This document shows positions 1 to 6,566 of a stretch of DNA of 12,469 bases, piece by piece (positions within the stretch are counted from its first letter, which is position 1; each line of letters opens with the position of its first letter). Source of the stretch: CAYLKS01 sp964384205 [NCBI: uncultured bacterium] (GTDB lineage Bacteria; JAGOEH01); the NCBI GenBank assembly GCA_964384205.1, contig CAYLKS010000057.1:1-12469 (forward strand), in the 5' to 3' direction. Below the pieces are notes generated by a model. The model saw nothing but the letters and a program-made list of their open reading frames with translations, was not told where the DNA came from and made no database searches. Both the position numbers and the translations under genes were made by a program.

Positions 1-230
1 GGGAAAGAAAAATAGATTTTATTAATGTACCGATAGATGCAAAAATACATATTTTTACAAATAATGGAGACCATGTAATTACTTTAACAAAAGATAACAA
101 TCAATATAATGGTGTTATTAGCTGGAATCTAAAATCAAAAGATAATCTTGATGTAGCTGCAGGCGTATATTTCTATGTACTGGAATCGAGTGTTGGTAAA
201 AAAACTGGAAAAATTGCAATTATTAAGTAA
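1..230 (+). CDS. T9SS cargo protein, C-terminal end only (5' end outside window)
   Basis: An open frame enters from the left edge (first full codon at 3) and stops at TAA 228-230, giving 75 residues. They read as a C-terminal sorting domain of the type found in FCB-group secreted proteins. Visible elements are an N-terminal FINVP strand, the IHIFTNNGDHVITL segment, a central ISWNLKSKDN turn, the AAGVYFYVLE strand and a final basic GKIAIIK strand. In T9SS organisms such domains direct export through the outer membrane and are often cleaved afterwards. The function of the cargo cannot be told because the rest lies outside the window. The next gene, for a PorV/PorQ-family protein, starts 12 nt after the stop with its ribosome binding site touching this stop codon, so the two are almost certainly cotranscribed. 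Confidence 0.85.
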   Translation, partial: ERKIDFINVPIDAKIHIFTNNGDHVITLTKDNNQYNGVISWNLKSKDNLDVAAGVYFYVLESSVGKKTGKIAIIK

Positions 231-235
231 AGGAG
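230..235 (+). promoter_or_regulatory. Ribosome binding site deciding the PorV-like start
   Basis: AAGGAG overlaps the last base of the upstream stop codon. It lies 7 nt before ATG 243 but only 1 nt before the in-frame ATG at 237, so 243 is the likely start. Confidence 0.7.
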
Positions 236-242
236 CATGAAT

Positions 243-1259
243 ATGAGATTTTTTATAAAATTATTAATTGTCTTTTTCTTGATATTCAATCTGCAAATAT
301 TTGCGGAGAGCTCTAATACTGGAACTACAACTGCGAATTTTCTTATGATAGGAGCTGGTGCAAATGCTTTATCATTAGGCGGTGCTTATACATCATTATC
401 TGATAATGTTGAAGGGTTATATTGGAATCCTGGAGCTATTGCTAAAGCTGAACGTTCACAGGCTGAATTTTATAGTGCTAATTGGCTTGTGGGAACAAAA
501 TATAGTTGGATTGGCTTATTACTGAAAGTAACTCCAGCAGATGCAATAGGTCTTTCTTTTACTAATCTTAATTATGGTGAAGAAGATGTAAATTCTGTAA
601 CAGAGCCTTATGGTACTGGTGAAAAATGGAGTGCTTCTGATATTGCTTTTGGAGTATCTTATGGTAGAAGTTTAACTGATAGATTTTCAATAGGTGGTAC
701 TTTTAAATATATTAACCAGAGAATATGGCATAGTTCTTCTTCTGGATTTGCTTTTGATGTAGGATTATTGTTCATTACACAATTTAATGATATGAGAATT
801 TCTATGAGTATTGCTAATTTTGGTAGTGATATGTTTTTTGATGGAAAAGATTTATATAAAACAATAGATATTGATCCAAATCATACTGGAAATAATGAAG
901 CAATTGTTTCAAAATTAAAAGTTGATAAATGGCCTATACCTCTTGTGTTCCGAACAGGTATTTTGGTAAATCTTTATAAAGATAAATTTTCTGATATTGA
1001 TTTATTAGTAGATGCTGTAAGACCTAATAATAATACCGAATATATTAATATGGGATTGAAGTATAATTTTAAGCAATTTATTCATTTAAATGTTGGCTAT
1101 AGTTCATTATTTAAAAAAGATGCTCAGGAAGGTTTAACCTTTGGTTTTGGATTAAATTATTCTATAGCTGGCCTTGGAATAATTGAAGCGCAGTATGGTG
1201 TGCAAACTATGGATTTATTTGATAATATCCATAGTTTTTCAATTAGCTTTAAATTTTAA
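243..1259 (+). CDS. PorV/PorQ-family outer-membrane protein
   Basis: Predicted 338-residue outer-membrane beta-barrel protein of the PorV/PorQ (UPF0164-like) family. Residues 1-21 form a signal peptide (basic start, long Phe/Leu/Ile core, IFA before ESS). The mature N-terminus has the family hallmark run with FLMIGAGANALSLGGAY and then GLYWNPGAIA. Alternating-residue beta strands continue to a C-terminus ending in FSISFKF, the aromatic terminal strand typical of barrels. PorV in Bacteroidota is the T9SS shuttle that delivers cargo to the cell surface, and paralogues of it are FadL-like. The gene sits between two genes for cargo with T9SS sorting domains, which supports a secretion-linked role. 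ATG 243 is chosen over the in-frame ATG 237 because of ribosome-binding-site spacing. Which member of the family it is (true PorV, PorQ or an orphan paralogue) cannot be decided here. Confidence 0.8.
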   Translation: MRFFIKLLIVFFLIFNLQIFAESSNTGTTTANFLMIGAGANALSLGGAYTSLSDNVEGLYWNPGAIAKAERSQAEFYSANWLVGTKYSWIGLLLKVTPADAIGLSFTNLNYGEEDVNSVTEPYGTGEKWSASDIAFGVSYGRSLTDRFSIGGTFKYINQRIWHSSSSGFAFDVGLLFITQFNDMRISMSIANFGSDMFFDGKDLYKTIDIDPNHTGNNEAIVSKLKVDKWPIPLVFRTGILVNLYKDKFSDIDLLVDAVRPNNNTEYINMGLKYNFKQFIHLNVGYSSLFKKDAQEGLTFGFGLNYSIAGLGIIEAQYGVQTMDLFDNIHSFSISFKF

Positions 1260-1388
1260 AGAGAGGAGGAGGGCTTGAATTTTTATTTTAGAAAAGGAAC
1301 AGATCCACCTGCTTGTGCCTGATAAGTTGGTTAGAGCGTTGTTTCTTATTTTTTAATGTAAGTTTAACTAAAACATGGGGGAGCAGTT
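1260..1388 (+). other. Leader region before the large T9SS cargo gene
   Basis: This 129-bp gap has no convincing promoter. It starts with a purine run, GAGAGGAGGAGGG, right after the PorV-like stop. A possible nested fold follows: ACC(T)GCTT at about 1306-1313 can pair with AAGT(T)GGT at about 1324-1331, and outer GAAA/AAC pieces at about 1290-1300 can pair with GTT/TTTC at about 1338-1345. It is therefore either an untranslated spacer in a continuous operon or a structured leader. I could not match it to a riboswitch class I know. The end holds the GGGGGAG ribosome binding site (1377-1383) of the cargo gene. Confidence 0.4.
1275..1322 (+). CDS. Possible 15-residue leader peptide (TTG start)
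   Basis: A TTG at 1275 follows AGGAGGAGGG by 1-2 nt to the nearest edge, and about 5 nt to the AGGAGG core. It opens a 15-codon frame that ends at TGA 1320-1322 (MNFYFRKGTDPPACA). The match to a strong ribosome binding site is the only support. The start is non-ATG, the product has no recognisable motif, and the frame could be chance. If real, translation would run through the 5' arm of the possible hairpin described for this gap, as leader peptides do. Confidence 0.15.
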   Translation: MNFYFRKGTDPPACA

Positions 1389-4300
1389 ATGCGAAGAACT
1401 TTATTTGTAAGTTTGTTTGTTTTGTTATTTTCTGTTGTATTTTTATACGCAGAGAATGGATTTGAGAGGAAGGATTTAAGTTATATTCCGTATCCAGAAA
1501 TTGAATTGAATACGGGAGGATTGGGAAACGTCATAGCTGGTGTTGATTTGGATGGAGATGGATTACAGGAGATGTATGTAGTTAATGAGAACAGTAATGA
1601 TACAGAATCAGAATTAGTTCCAAGGATATACAAGTATGAATATGATGGAAGTAGCTGGAATATAGTATGGCATGCAGAGTTGACAGGAATGATACAGAAT
1701 ACATGGCCCGGGCTTGCTATAGCAGATTTGGATAATGATGGTAAGCAAGAGGTAGTATGGGGCCCAGTGAACTTTTTAAATGAAAATAATCAAAATCCAT
1801 CAAGAATAGTGGTATTTGAGGTAGCAGGAGATGGAAGTGATGTATTGGGAGTAGATGATGGAAATGGAAATTATATACCAAATGCACAGACTCCGATAAT
1901 AGATGAGGAAGGAGTGGAATTAAGACCAACTAGATTTGTAGTGAAGGACATAGATGGAGATGGAACACAAGAGGTAATATTTAATGATAGAAGAGGAAGT
2001 AGTGGAGGCACCTATTTTGGAGTAGTATCAGTAGATGATGTTCCAGATGATGCAAGTGGATTAGAGATATGGGAATTAGAGGCAACTGCAAGTGATTTTG
2101 ATTGGCCTACAACAAGCAGTACTTGGGATGTAGTTGCATATAGAAATACTATATATTTATTTGATTTTGGAGGAGGAGTAGTAAGATTAGAGTATAAAGA
2201 TGATGAGTGGCAGGAACCAGTATATCAGGAGAATGTAACAGGTTATGCTAATGGATCATTTAATACTGCGATGGTAGTAGATATAGATGGAGATGGCACA
2301 GAGGAGATAGTATATCCAAATTATTATACAGAAAAAGATACAGTAAATGGAATTCAGGGAAATTTTTTGAATGTATGTAAGGTGAATGAAGATGGAAGTT
2401 TAGAAGCGCATATAGTAGCGAAGTTGATGAGTGATGATGATAATGTATCTAATGGAGCAAGGATATCAGGTTCAGCGTTTGGAGATATAGATAATGATGG
2501 AAAGATGGATTTTGTATTTGGCACTAGAAACTCTACCCCAGCAGTGTCAGTATTTAGAGTATCCTATAAGGGGGGAGACATATTTTCAGAAGATAGTTAT
2601 GAGATAAGCAGGATAGATAGTGAGGTAGCAGATGGAGGAATGCTTGGAGCAATGCATATTGTAAATGTTGATGATGATGATTATAAAGAAGTGCTTTACA
2701 CTTCAACATATATGTATCATACTGATATGATTACGCCTATTGTTGCTTTAGATTATACTGGTGGCGGTACACCTGGGAAAGTTAAGGTTACAATTATTGC
2801 GAATACTGCAACTGTTCCAGATACAATTGGCCCATCTTCTGTAGTGCAGGTAAGAGGTGGTATGGCTCCATTAACATGGGATGGTGCTTCTAATGCAGTT
2901 ATGGAAAATGTTGACGGAGACTATTGGAAGGTTACATTAGAATTTAATCCTGGTGATACAGTGCAATATAAATTTTTTACAAATGCAGAACATGATACAA
3001 TTTATCCAGGATGTGAATGGGAACATAATGGCTGGGAATGTAATACATCAGATCCTTCAGGTAATAGAATTTTAATAGTACCTGATCATGATACAACATT
3101 ACCAGTACAATTTGTAAATGGAATTGCTCATGGTAAGGATCAATATTTTAGACCTTATGAAACAAATGATAGTACAATTGCAGTATATGTAAGAGTAAAT
3201 ATGCAGGGATGGGAAGAATTTAATCCTGATGATTATATAATTGGTATAAGAGGCTCAAATAACGTAGATTGGGGAGAAACAGGAGAGATTAGTTGGGGTA
3301 AAACATATCCTTTAGAGCCAGAATCTAATCATCCAAATGCTCCTGGTTACCCTGGCAAATATTTTTATCATGGAACTATTCATGTGCCAAATACTTATGC
3401 TGGTAACGCAATAGAATTTAAAGTTGTTGTACATCATAAAGATAATCCATTAGATGAAGATTGGGGAAATATGGTTTATAACCCAGATCAACAAATCCAT
3501 GTTGATTTGAGTGAAACAGTAAGAGATACAACGGTACATTGGTTCTGGTTTGATAATTTAGTACCACAGCATGTAGAACATTCAGATACAGTTGTAGTTA
3601 ATTTTAATGTTGATTTAACAAAAGCTATTGAGACAAATGGTTTTTCAACAGGTGATACAATTATTGTAAAAGCAGGTTTTAATAGATCTGCTCTTGAAAT
3701 GAAAGAAGTTACATTATATAAACAGGGTTTTTCAGATATTTATGCAGCACCTTGTACATTGGTTACAACTGTTGGTGAAAAATTATATTATCTCTATTAT
3801 AAGATGGTAAATGGCCAGGCAGATAGAGAAATTTTTTATGATTTTTATGATACTTCAGATGATGTAACATTACATGAAAAGAGAAAAATTGATATTACAG
3901 GCTCAATTGTTGATGTTTATGATACAACAAATAGTGAAACAGATGTTCATAGAATGCCTCAATTTAAAAATTCCGAGCCTATTTCTCAAGATGTTACTTT
4001 GTATTTAGAATGTGATGCAAGACCTGCTATTTATCAATTATTAAAAGGCGATACATTAGAACATATTCAGCAACAAGGTGACCCAAACACTACTATTACT
4101 CCAGAAAAAATTGATAGTGTATTGATTTGGGGAATTTATGTAAATGGACCTCTTACAGGTAGTTGGCATGGCTGGAATCCTACTGATCTTGCTGATTGGA
4201 AGATGTATGATGATGGTACAAATGGTGATTTAGTAGCAGGGGATTCTATTTTTACTATAACAATCCACTTATATAAAGATTCAAATGATACTAAAGGACA

Positions 4301-4778
4301 GGAATTTAAATTTGGTATTAATGGATGGGATAATGAAGGTGGTTATGGTAATAATCATATTATTAATGTGAATGATCAAAATTCAGAATATCGTTTGAGA
4401 ATTGATTTTGGTAGCATTGATCCTGTAAAATTTGATGCATGGGATTTTAATAATCATATTCCTGTAGACGTAGCAGAAAATAATCATGACAATGTAAAAG
4501 CAGTATATTCTTTAAAGCAGAATTATCCAAACCCATTTAATCCATCAACAACAATTGAATTTACATTGGCAAAACCAGAAAAAGTAGAACTTAAAATTTA
4601 TGATATTACTGGAAGATTGGTAAAAACATTGGTTAATACAGAAATGAGTGCTGGTTCTCATAAAGTTGTATGGGATGGTACAAATAAGTATGGAAAGACA
4701 GCGCCAAGTGGGGTATATTTTTATTCAATTAAAACAAAAGATTTTTCAAAAATTAGAAAAATGGTAATGTTGAAGTAG
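1389..4778 (+). CDS. Large secreted protein: FG-GAP propeller, beta-rich domains, T9SS sorting domain
   Basis: Predicted 1129-residue T9SS cargo exported to the cell surface or outside. Residues 1-21 are a signal peptide (LYA before ENG). Residues about 45-455 carry FG-GAP/VCBS-type repeats with calcium-binding DxDxDG motifs at 53-58, 113-118, 187-192, 298-303 and 366-371, plus an acidic degenerate copy at 427-431. This fits a beta-propeller of the integrin-alpha/VCBS type. Residues about 465-580 and 730-1015 look like Ig/E-set or carbohydrate-binding beta-sandwich domains (for example WKVTLEFNPGDTVQYKFF), with Trp-rich SWHGWNPTD at 925-933. Residues 1046-1129 are a textbook type A sorting domain: YPNPFNPSTTIEF, LKIYDITGRLVKTL, APSGVYFYSI, and a Lys-rich end. 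GGGGGAG lies 5 nt before ATG 1389. No catalytic motif is evident, so adhesion or polymer binding is more likely than catalysis. Codon use changes sharply near 2640 (see separate entry). Confidence 0.85.
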   Translation: MRRTLFVSLFVLLFSVVFLYAENGFERKDLSYIPYPEIELNTGGLGNVIAGVDLDGDGLQEMYVVNENSNDTESELVPRIYKYEYDGSSWNIVWHAELTGMIQNTWPGLAIADLDNDGKQEVVWGPVNFLNENNQNPSRIVVFEVAGDGSDVLGVDDGNGNYIPNAQTPIIDEEGVELRPTRFVVKDIDGDGTQEVIFNDRRGSSGGTYFGVVSVDDVPDDASGLEIWELEATASDFDWPTTSSTWDVVAYRNTIYLFDFGGGVVRLEYKDDEWQEPVYQENVTGYANGSFNTAMVVDIDGDGTEEIVYPNYYTEKDTVNGIQGNFLNVCKVNEDGSLEAHIVAKLMSDDDNVSNGARISGSAFGDIDNDGKMDFVFGTRNSTPAVSVFRVSYKGGDIFSEDSYEISRIDSEVADGGMLGAMHIVNVDDDDYKEVLYTSTYMYHTDMITPIVALDYTGGGTPGKVKVTIIANTATVPDTIGPSSVVQVRGGMAPLTWDGASNAVMENVDGDYWKVTLEFNPGDTVQYKFFTNAEHDTIYPGCEWEHNGWECNTSDPSGNRILIVPDHDTTLPVQFVNGIAHGKDQYFRPYETNDSTIAVYVRVNMQGWEEFNPDDYIIGIRGSNNVDWGETGEISWGKTYPLEPESNHPNAPGYPGKYFYHGTIHVPNTYAGNAIEFKVVVHHKDNPLDEDWGNMVYNPDQQIHVDLSETVRDTTVHWFWFDNLVPQHVEHSDTVVVNFNVDLTKAIETNGFSTGDTIIVKAGFNRSALEMKEVTLYKQGFSDIYAAPCTLVTTVGEKLYYLYYKMVNGQADREIFYDFYDTSDDVTLHEKRKIDITGSIVDVYDTTNSETDVHRMPQFKNSEPISQDVTLYLECDARPAIYQLLKGDTLEHIQQQGDPNTTITPEKIDSVLIWGIYVNGPLTGSWHGWNPTDLADWKMYDDGTNGDLVAGDSIFTITIHLYKDSNDTKGQEFKFGINGWDNEGGYGNNHIINVNDQNSEYRLRIDFGSIDPVKFDAWDFNNHIPVDVAENNHDNVKAVYSLKQNYPNPFNPSTTIEFTLAKPEKVELKIYDITGRLVKTLVNTEMSAGSHKVVWDGTNKYGKTAPSGVYFYSIKTKDFSKIRKMVMLK
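1520..2640 (+). other. Codon-usage-distinct block within the cargo gene (propeller domain)
   Basis: Counting every Ile codon of the 1389-4778 gene by eye gives 21 ATA and 3 ATT before residue 410 (two of the three ATT lie in the first 40 residues). From residue 424 to the end there are 40 ATT, 5 ATA and 2 ATC. Glycine shows the same trend, almost all GGA in the block and frequent GGT after it. The right boundary lies between 2615 and 2658, and the left one between about 1498 and 1533. The block corresponds to most of the FG-GAP propeller. The neighbouring PorV-like gene uses mostly ATT, so the propeller block is the atypical part. Confidence 0.75.
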
Positions 4779-4781
4779 AAG

Positions 4782-4799
4782 CAGAGAGGCTCTCTTCTG
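4782..4799 (+). other. Small hairpin just after the cargo stop codon
   Basis: CAGAGAG and CTCTTCTG can pair with one bulged base around a GCT loop, 3 nt after the stop codon at 4776-4778. It has no T-run of its own. It sits just upstream of the main terminator and may protect the mRNA 3' end or simply stack with it. Confidence 0.4.
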
Positions 4800-4802
4800 T
4801 TA

Positions 4803-4839
4803 AAAAAAGGGCAGGTCTTATAGAGATCTGCCCTTTTTT
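4803..4839. terminator. Bidirectional intrinsic terminator between convergent genes
   Basis: A 16-bp stem (4803-4818 with 4824-4839, one G-U pair) closes a 5-nt TATAG loop. The GC core is GGGCAG/CTGCCC, flanked by A6 on the left and T6 on the right, so a U-tract forms in RNA from either strand. It ends the plus-strand cargo gene 24 nt after its stop and can also end the minus-strand DUF89 gene, whose stop is at 4926-4928. Confidence 0.93.
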
Positions 4840-4925
4840 GTTTTATAATTGGATTATTTAATTAATTTGAAATTATTATTGATCTGAATTTCTATGAAAA
4901 ATAGAGTTATTTTTGAATTTTTTAA

Positions 4926-5795
4926 TTAACTAAAATGTCTCATACATATAAATGAATTTAGAGGGACTCCAATGTGTTTTGCAATAATTGGGCATTTTGT
5001 TATAAATAGAAAATAGATTAATTTATTTTCTATTTCATTTAAAGTTTCAAAATTACCCTGACCTTTAGATATTATTAGGTCACTTTCATTGAATATTTTC
5101 TGGAATTCTTTTGAGGTTGTTTGTAGTATTGTGCCAGGAGTACTATCTCCATTATGAATTAATTTTACTAAATTTTGCAATCCTATTTGATGAGCATCTT
5201 CCAGTGTGGCATCATTTAATATGGGAAATCCTCTTGTAGCTACAATAATTTTATTTTTGTTAATTATATTTTTTTCCAATAAGATCTGGATGAAAAGTTT
5301 ATCGAAAACTATTTCGCCAGCATTATCTGTGAGATATAGGATTTTTTTTGCTTTTTTTAAATCTGATAATAATTCCTTTGTGTTATCTATTGCAAAATTT
5401 TTATTAATTGCGTTTTTTATAGTATCTTCCATTGCTAATGGAATATTTGGCCCGAAATCAATTATATTTCCACTAATACATAATTTTAAAGCAGTTATAA
5501 ATGGATTATTAGAGTTTTTTATGATATTGTAAAATTTATCGTATTCATCAATAATTTTTTTATTGAAGAAGTGTTTTTTATCTTTATATGGATCCGGATT
5601 ATTGATATAAATTTTTATCTTTTGATGGATATATTTTGCAATTTCAGGAGGCGATATGTTATAATCTAATTTTGATAAATATTTTAAAAATTCACGGGTG
5701 AGATTTTCAGATGTTTTTGCATCTATATTAAAATTTTCTAATAAATCTAAAAATGAATGTAGAGCACATTCGAGACATTTTAATTGTATTTTCAT
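4926..5795 (-). CDS. DUF89 / ARMT1-like metal-dependent phosphatase family protein
   Basis: 289-residue protein of the DUF89 family, whose members are metal-dependent phosphatases proposed to remove damaged phosphometabolites. The bacterial/archaeal subfamily has an N-terminal CxxC, seen here as C7-L-E-C10. Family motifs in order are GNIIDFG (109-115), YLTDNAGE (154-161) whose Asp157-Asn158 pair is expected to bind the metal, RGFPILNDAT (188-197) with Asn194-Asp195, and SKGQGNFETL (243-252). The C-terminal CPIIAKHIGVP (268-278) also matches the family. Length is normal and the protein is cytosolic with no signal peptide. The start ATG at 5793-5795 has AAAGGAG 8 nt upstream on the minus strand. 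It is a single-gene transcript convergent with the cargo gene and divergent from the DUF2914 operon. The natural substrate is unknown and the family call is more certain than the function. Confidence 0.85.
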   Translation of the reverse strand: MKIQLKCLECALHSFLDLLENFNIDAKTSENLTREFLKYLSKLDYNISPPEIAKYIHQKIKIYINNPDPYKDKKHFFNKKIIDEYDKFYNIIKNSNNPFITALKLCISGNIIDFGPNIPLAMEDTIKNAINKNFAIDNTKELLSDLKKAKKILYLTDNAGEIVFDKLFIQILLEKNIINKNKIIVATRGFPILNDATLEDAHQIGLQNLVKLIHNGDSTPGTILQTTSKEFQKIFNESDLIISKGQGNFETLNEIENKLIYFLFITKCPIIAKHIGVPLNSFICMRHFS

Positions 5796-5802
5796 ACATA
5801 AT

Positions 5803-5810
5803 TCTCCTTT
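5803..5810 (-). promoter_or_regulatory. Ribosome binding site of the DUF89 gene
   Basis: Reads AAAGGAGA on the minus strand, with the AGGAG core about 8 nt upstream of the ATG at 5795. It supports this start over later ones. Confidence 0.75.
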
Positions 5811-5821
5811 TTAAAAGATTT

Positions 5822-5850
5822 ATAATAATTGATATTTATTTTATTGTCAA
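5822..5850 (-). promoter_or_regulatory. Sigma-70-type promoter for the DUF89 gene
   Basis: On the minus strand a perfect -35 TTGACA (5850-5845) is followed by a 17-bp spacer and -10 TATTAT (5827-5822), one base from consensus. Transcription would begin near 5815, leaving a leader of about 20 nt that includes the ribosome binding site. Confidence 0.75.
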
Positions 5851-6018
5851 CCATTAATATCAAAAATTCCTACAATTATATCAGTTAAATGAAAAATTAA
5901 AAATACAGAATAGATGTTATTTTGCTTTGTTATTGTAAATTTATTGATTGTGATTTATTGGAGGAAGAATAATTTTAGGAATATTATATCTTTTAAAGTT
6001 TTTTTACTTATGAATATA

Positions 6019-6180
6019 GTTTTATAGAATATATTGTGAATTTATAAAATTGTTATATATAAATATTGTTTTATAAAATAGGTTTTAGGATTTATTTTTT
6101 TATAATTAATTTTATATAAAGTTGAAAAAATTAAATTTTTACTTGACAAAAAAATTTTATATATTATAATTTTATAAAAT
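6019..6180. repeat. Four near-palindromic TTTATAAAAT elements (candidate operators)
   Basis: TTTATAAAAT occurs exactly at 6041-6050, 6070-6079 and 6171-6180, with a one-mismatch copy TTTATAGAAT at 6021-6030. With two bases added on the left, the last copy is the perfect 12-bp palindrome ATTTTATAAAAT (6169-6180). It overlaps the end of the -10 box and the expected transcription start of the DUF2914 operon. Such placement fits an operator, but the background is so AT-rich that chance copies are possible. Confidence 0.35.
6143..6170 (+). promoter_or_regulatory. Consensus sigma-70-type promoter for the DUF2914 operon
   Basis: TTGACA (6143-6148) and TATAAT (6165-6170) are both perfect consensus boxes with a 16-bp spacer. 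An A/T-tract stretch just upstream (about 6125-6141) could act as an UP element. The expected start near 6177 gives a leader of about 18 nt before ATG 6195. Confidence 0.85.
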
Positions 6181-6183
6181 AAA

Positions 6184-6188
6184 AAGGA
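6184..6188 (+). promoter_or_regulatory. Ribosome binding site deciding the DUF2914 start
   Basis: AAGGA lies 6 nt before ATG 6195 but only 3 nt before the in-frame GTG 6192, so ATG 6195 is preferred. Confidence 0.6.
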
Positions 6189-6194
6189 ATAGTG

Positions 6195-6566
6195 ATGGTC
6201 AAAATTTTTGTTCTGTTGTTGTTTTTTGTAATAAGCAGTTATTCTTATACTTTAAAAAGAGTAGTTATAGCAAGAGATATAAAAAATAGAGAGCCAATTC
6301 AGATTGATAGTGTGTTTTCGACAGTGCAAGATACAGCAGTTTATTGTTTTACTGAATTTAAAGATATTTTAAAAGATACTTATGTATTCCATAGATGGTT
6401 TTATAGGGGGAAATTGGTAAGACAAACTGAATTACCAATAAAAAAATCTGTACGTTGGCGTACATGGAGTATTAAACGATTATATAATTTTAAAGGTCAG
6501 TGGGAGGTAGAAATTGCTGATGAGAATAAAAAAAGAATTGGTTTTATTAGGTTTTTTGTTAATTAG
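6195..6566 (+). CDS. DUF2914 domain protein, secreted or periplasmic
   Basis: 123-residue protein made of a signal peptide (residues 1-18, VKIFVLLLFFVISSYSY) and one DUF2914 domain. The family signature is clear: VVIARDIKNREP (23-34), CFTEF (51-55), HRWFYRGK (66-73), RWRTWS (87-92) and GQWEVEIAD (101-109). The domain has no known enzymatic activity. It is usually found at the ends of membrane or periplasmic proteins and is likely a small beta-rich binding module. The signal peptide is probably cleaved, leaving a periplasmic or surface module. It is first in the operon behind a consensus promoter. The 3' end overlaps the next gene, an NlpC/P60 hydrolase, by 47 nt, which suggests translational coupling and a joint role in the cell envelope. 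Confidence 0.8.
   Translation: MVKIFVLLLFFVISSYSYTLKRVVIARDIKNREPIQIDSVFSTVQDTAVYCFTEFKDILKDTYVFHRWFYRGKLVRQTELPIKKSVRWRTWSIKRLYNFKGQWEVEIADENKKRIGFIRFFVN
6502..6508 (+). promoter_or_regulatory. Ribosome binding site inside the DUF2914 gene
   Basis: GGGAGGT lies within the upstream gene, 11 nt before ATG 6520 and 5 nt before an in-frame TTG at 6514. The spacing fits TTG slightly better and the codon fits ATG better. Either start leaves the same signal peptide apart from two residues. Confidence 0.5.

Larger units (their letters stand above)
5796..6194. other. 399-bp divergent AT-rich control region
   Basis: No gene is supported here. Only very short frames exist, and a GGAGGAAG at about 5960-5967 is not followed by a usable start. 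The region holds a minus-strand promoter for the DUF89 gene at its left end, a plus-strand promoter for the DUF2914 operon at its right end, and between them an extremely AT-rich stretch with repeated TTTATAAAAT elements. About 290 bp between the two promoters have no assigned role. Confidence 0.7.

Noticed and set aside
1257-1280. Resemblance of AGAGAGGAGGAGGG to the start of a SAM-I riboswitch
   Set aside because: The rest of the conserved core (GAUGAAACC and CGGCAACC-like segments, kink-turn and following stems) is absent, and the purine run starts within the upstream stop codon.
1717-1929. 70-codon reverse-strand open frame within the cargo gene
   Set aside because: It is a shadow of the biased codons of the plus-strand propeller. 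The product is a His/Leu-rich low-complexity string with no ribosome binding site or homology feel.
1947-2312. Similar DNA stretches around 1947 and 2280 as an inserted repeat
   Set aside because: They encode two calcium-binding DIDGDG motifs of the same propeller. The similarity is explained by protein repeat and codon bias.
4897-4914. AAAAATA/TATTTTT hairpin downstream of the DUF89 stop as its own terminator
   Set aside because: The 7-bp stem is entirely A/T and weak. The strong bidirectional hairpin at 4803-4839 explains termination better.
5206-5532. 108-codon plus-strand frame opposite the DUF89 gene
   Set aside because: It runs antisense to well-conserved DUF89 motifs, has no ribosome binding site, and its hydrophobic Phe/Ile-rich product is the expected reverse image of a Lys/Asn-rich gene.
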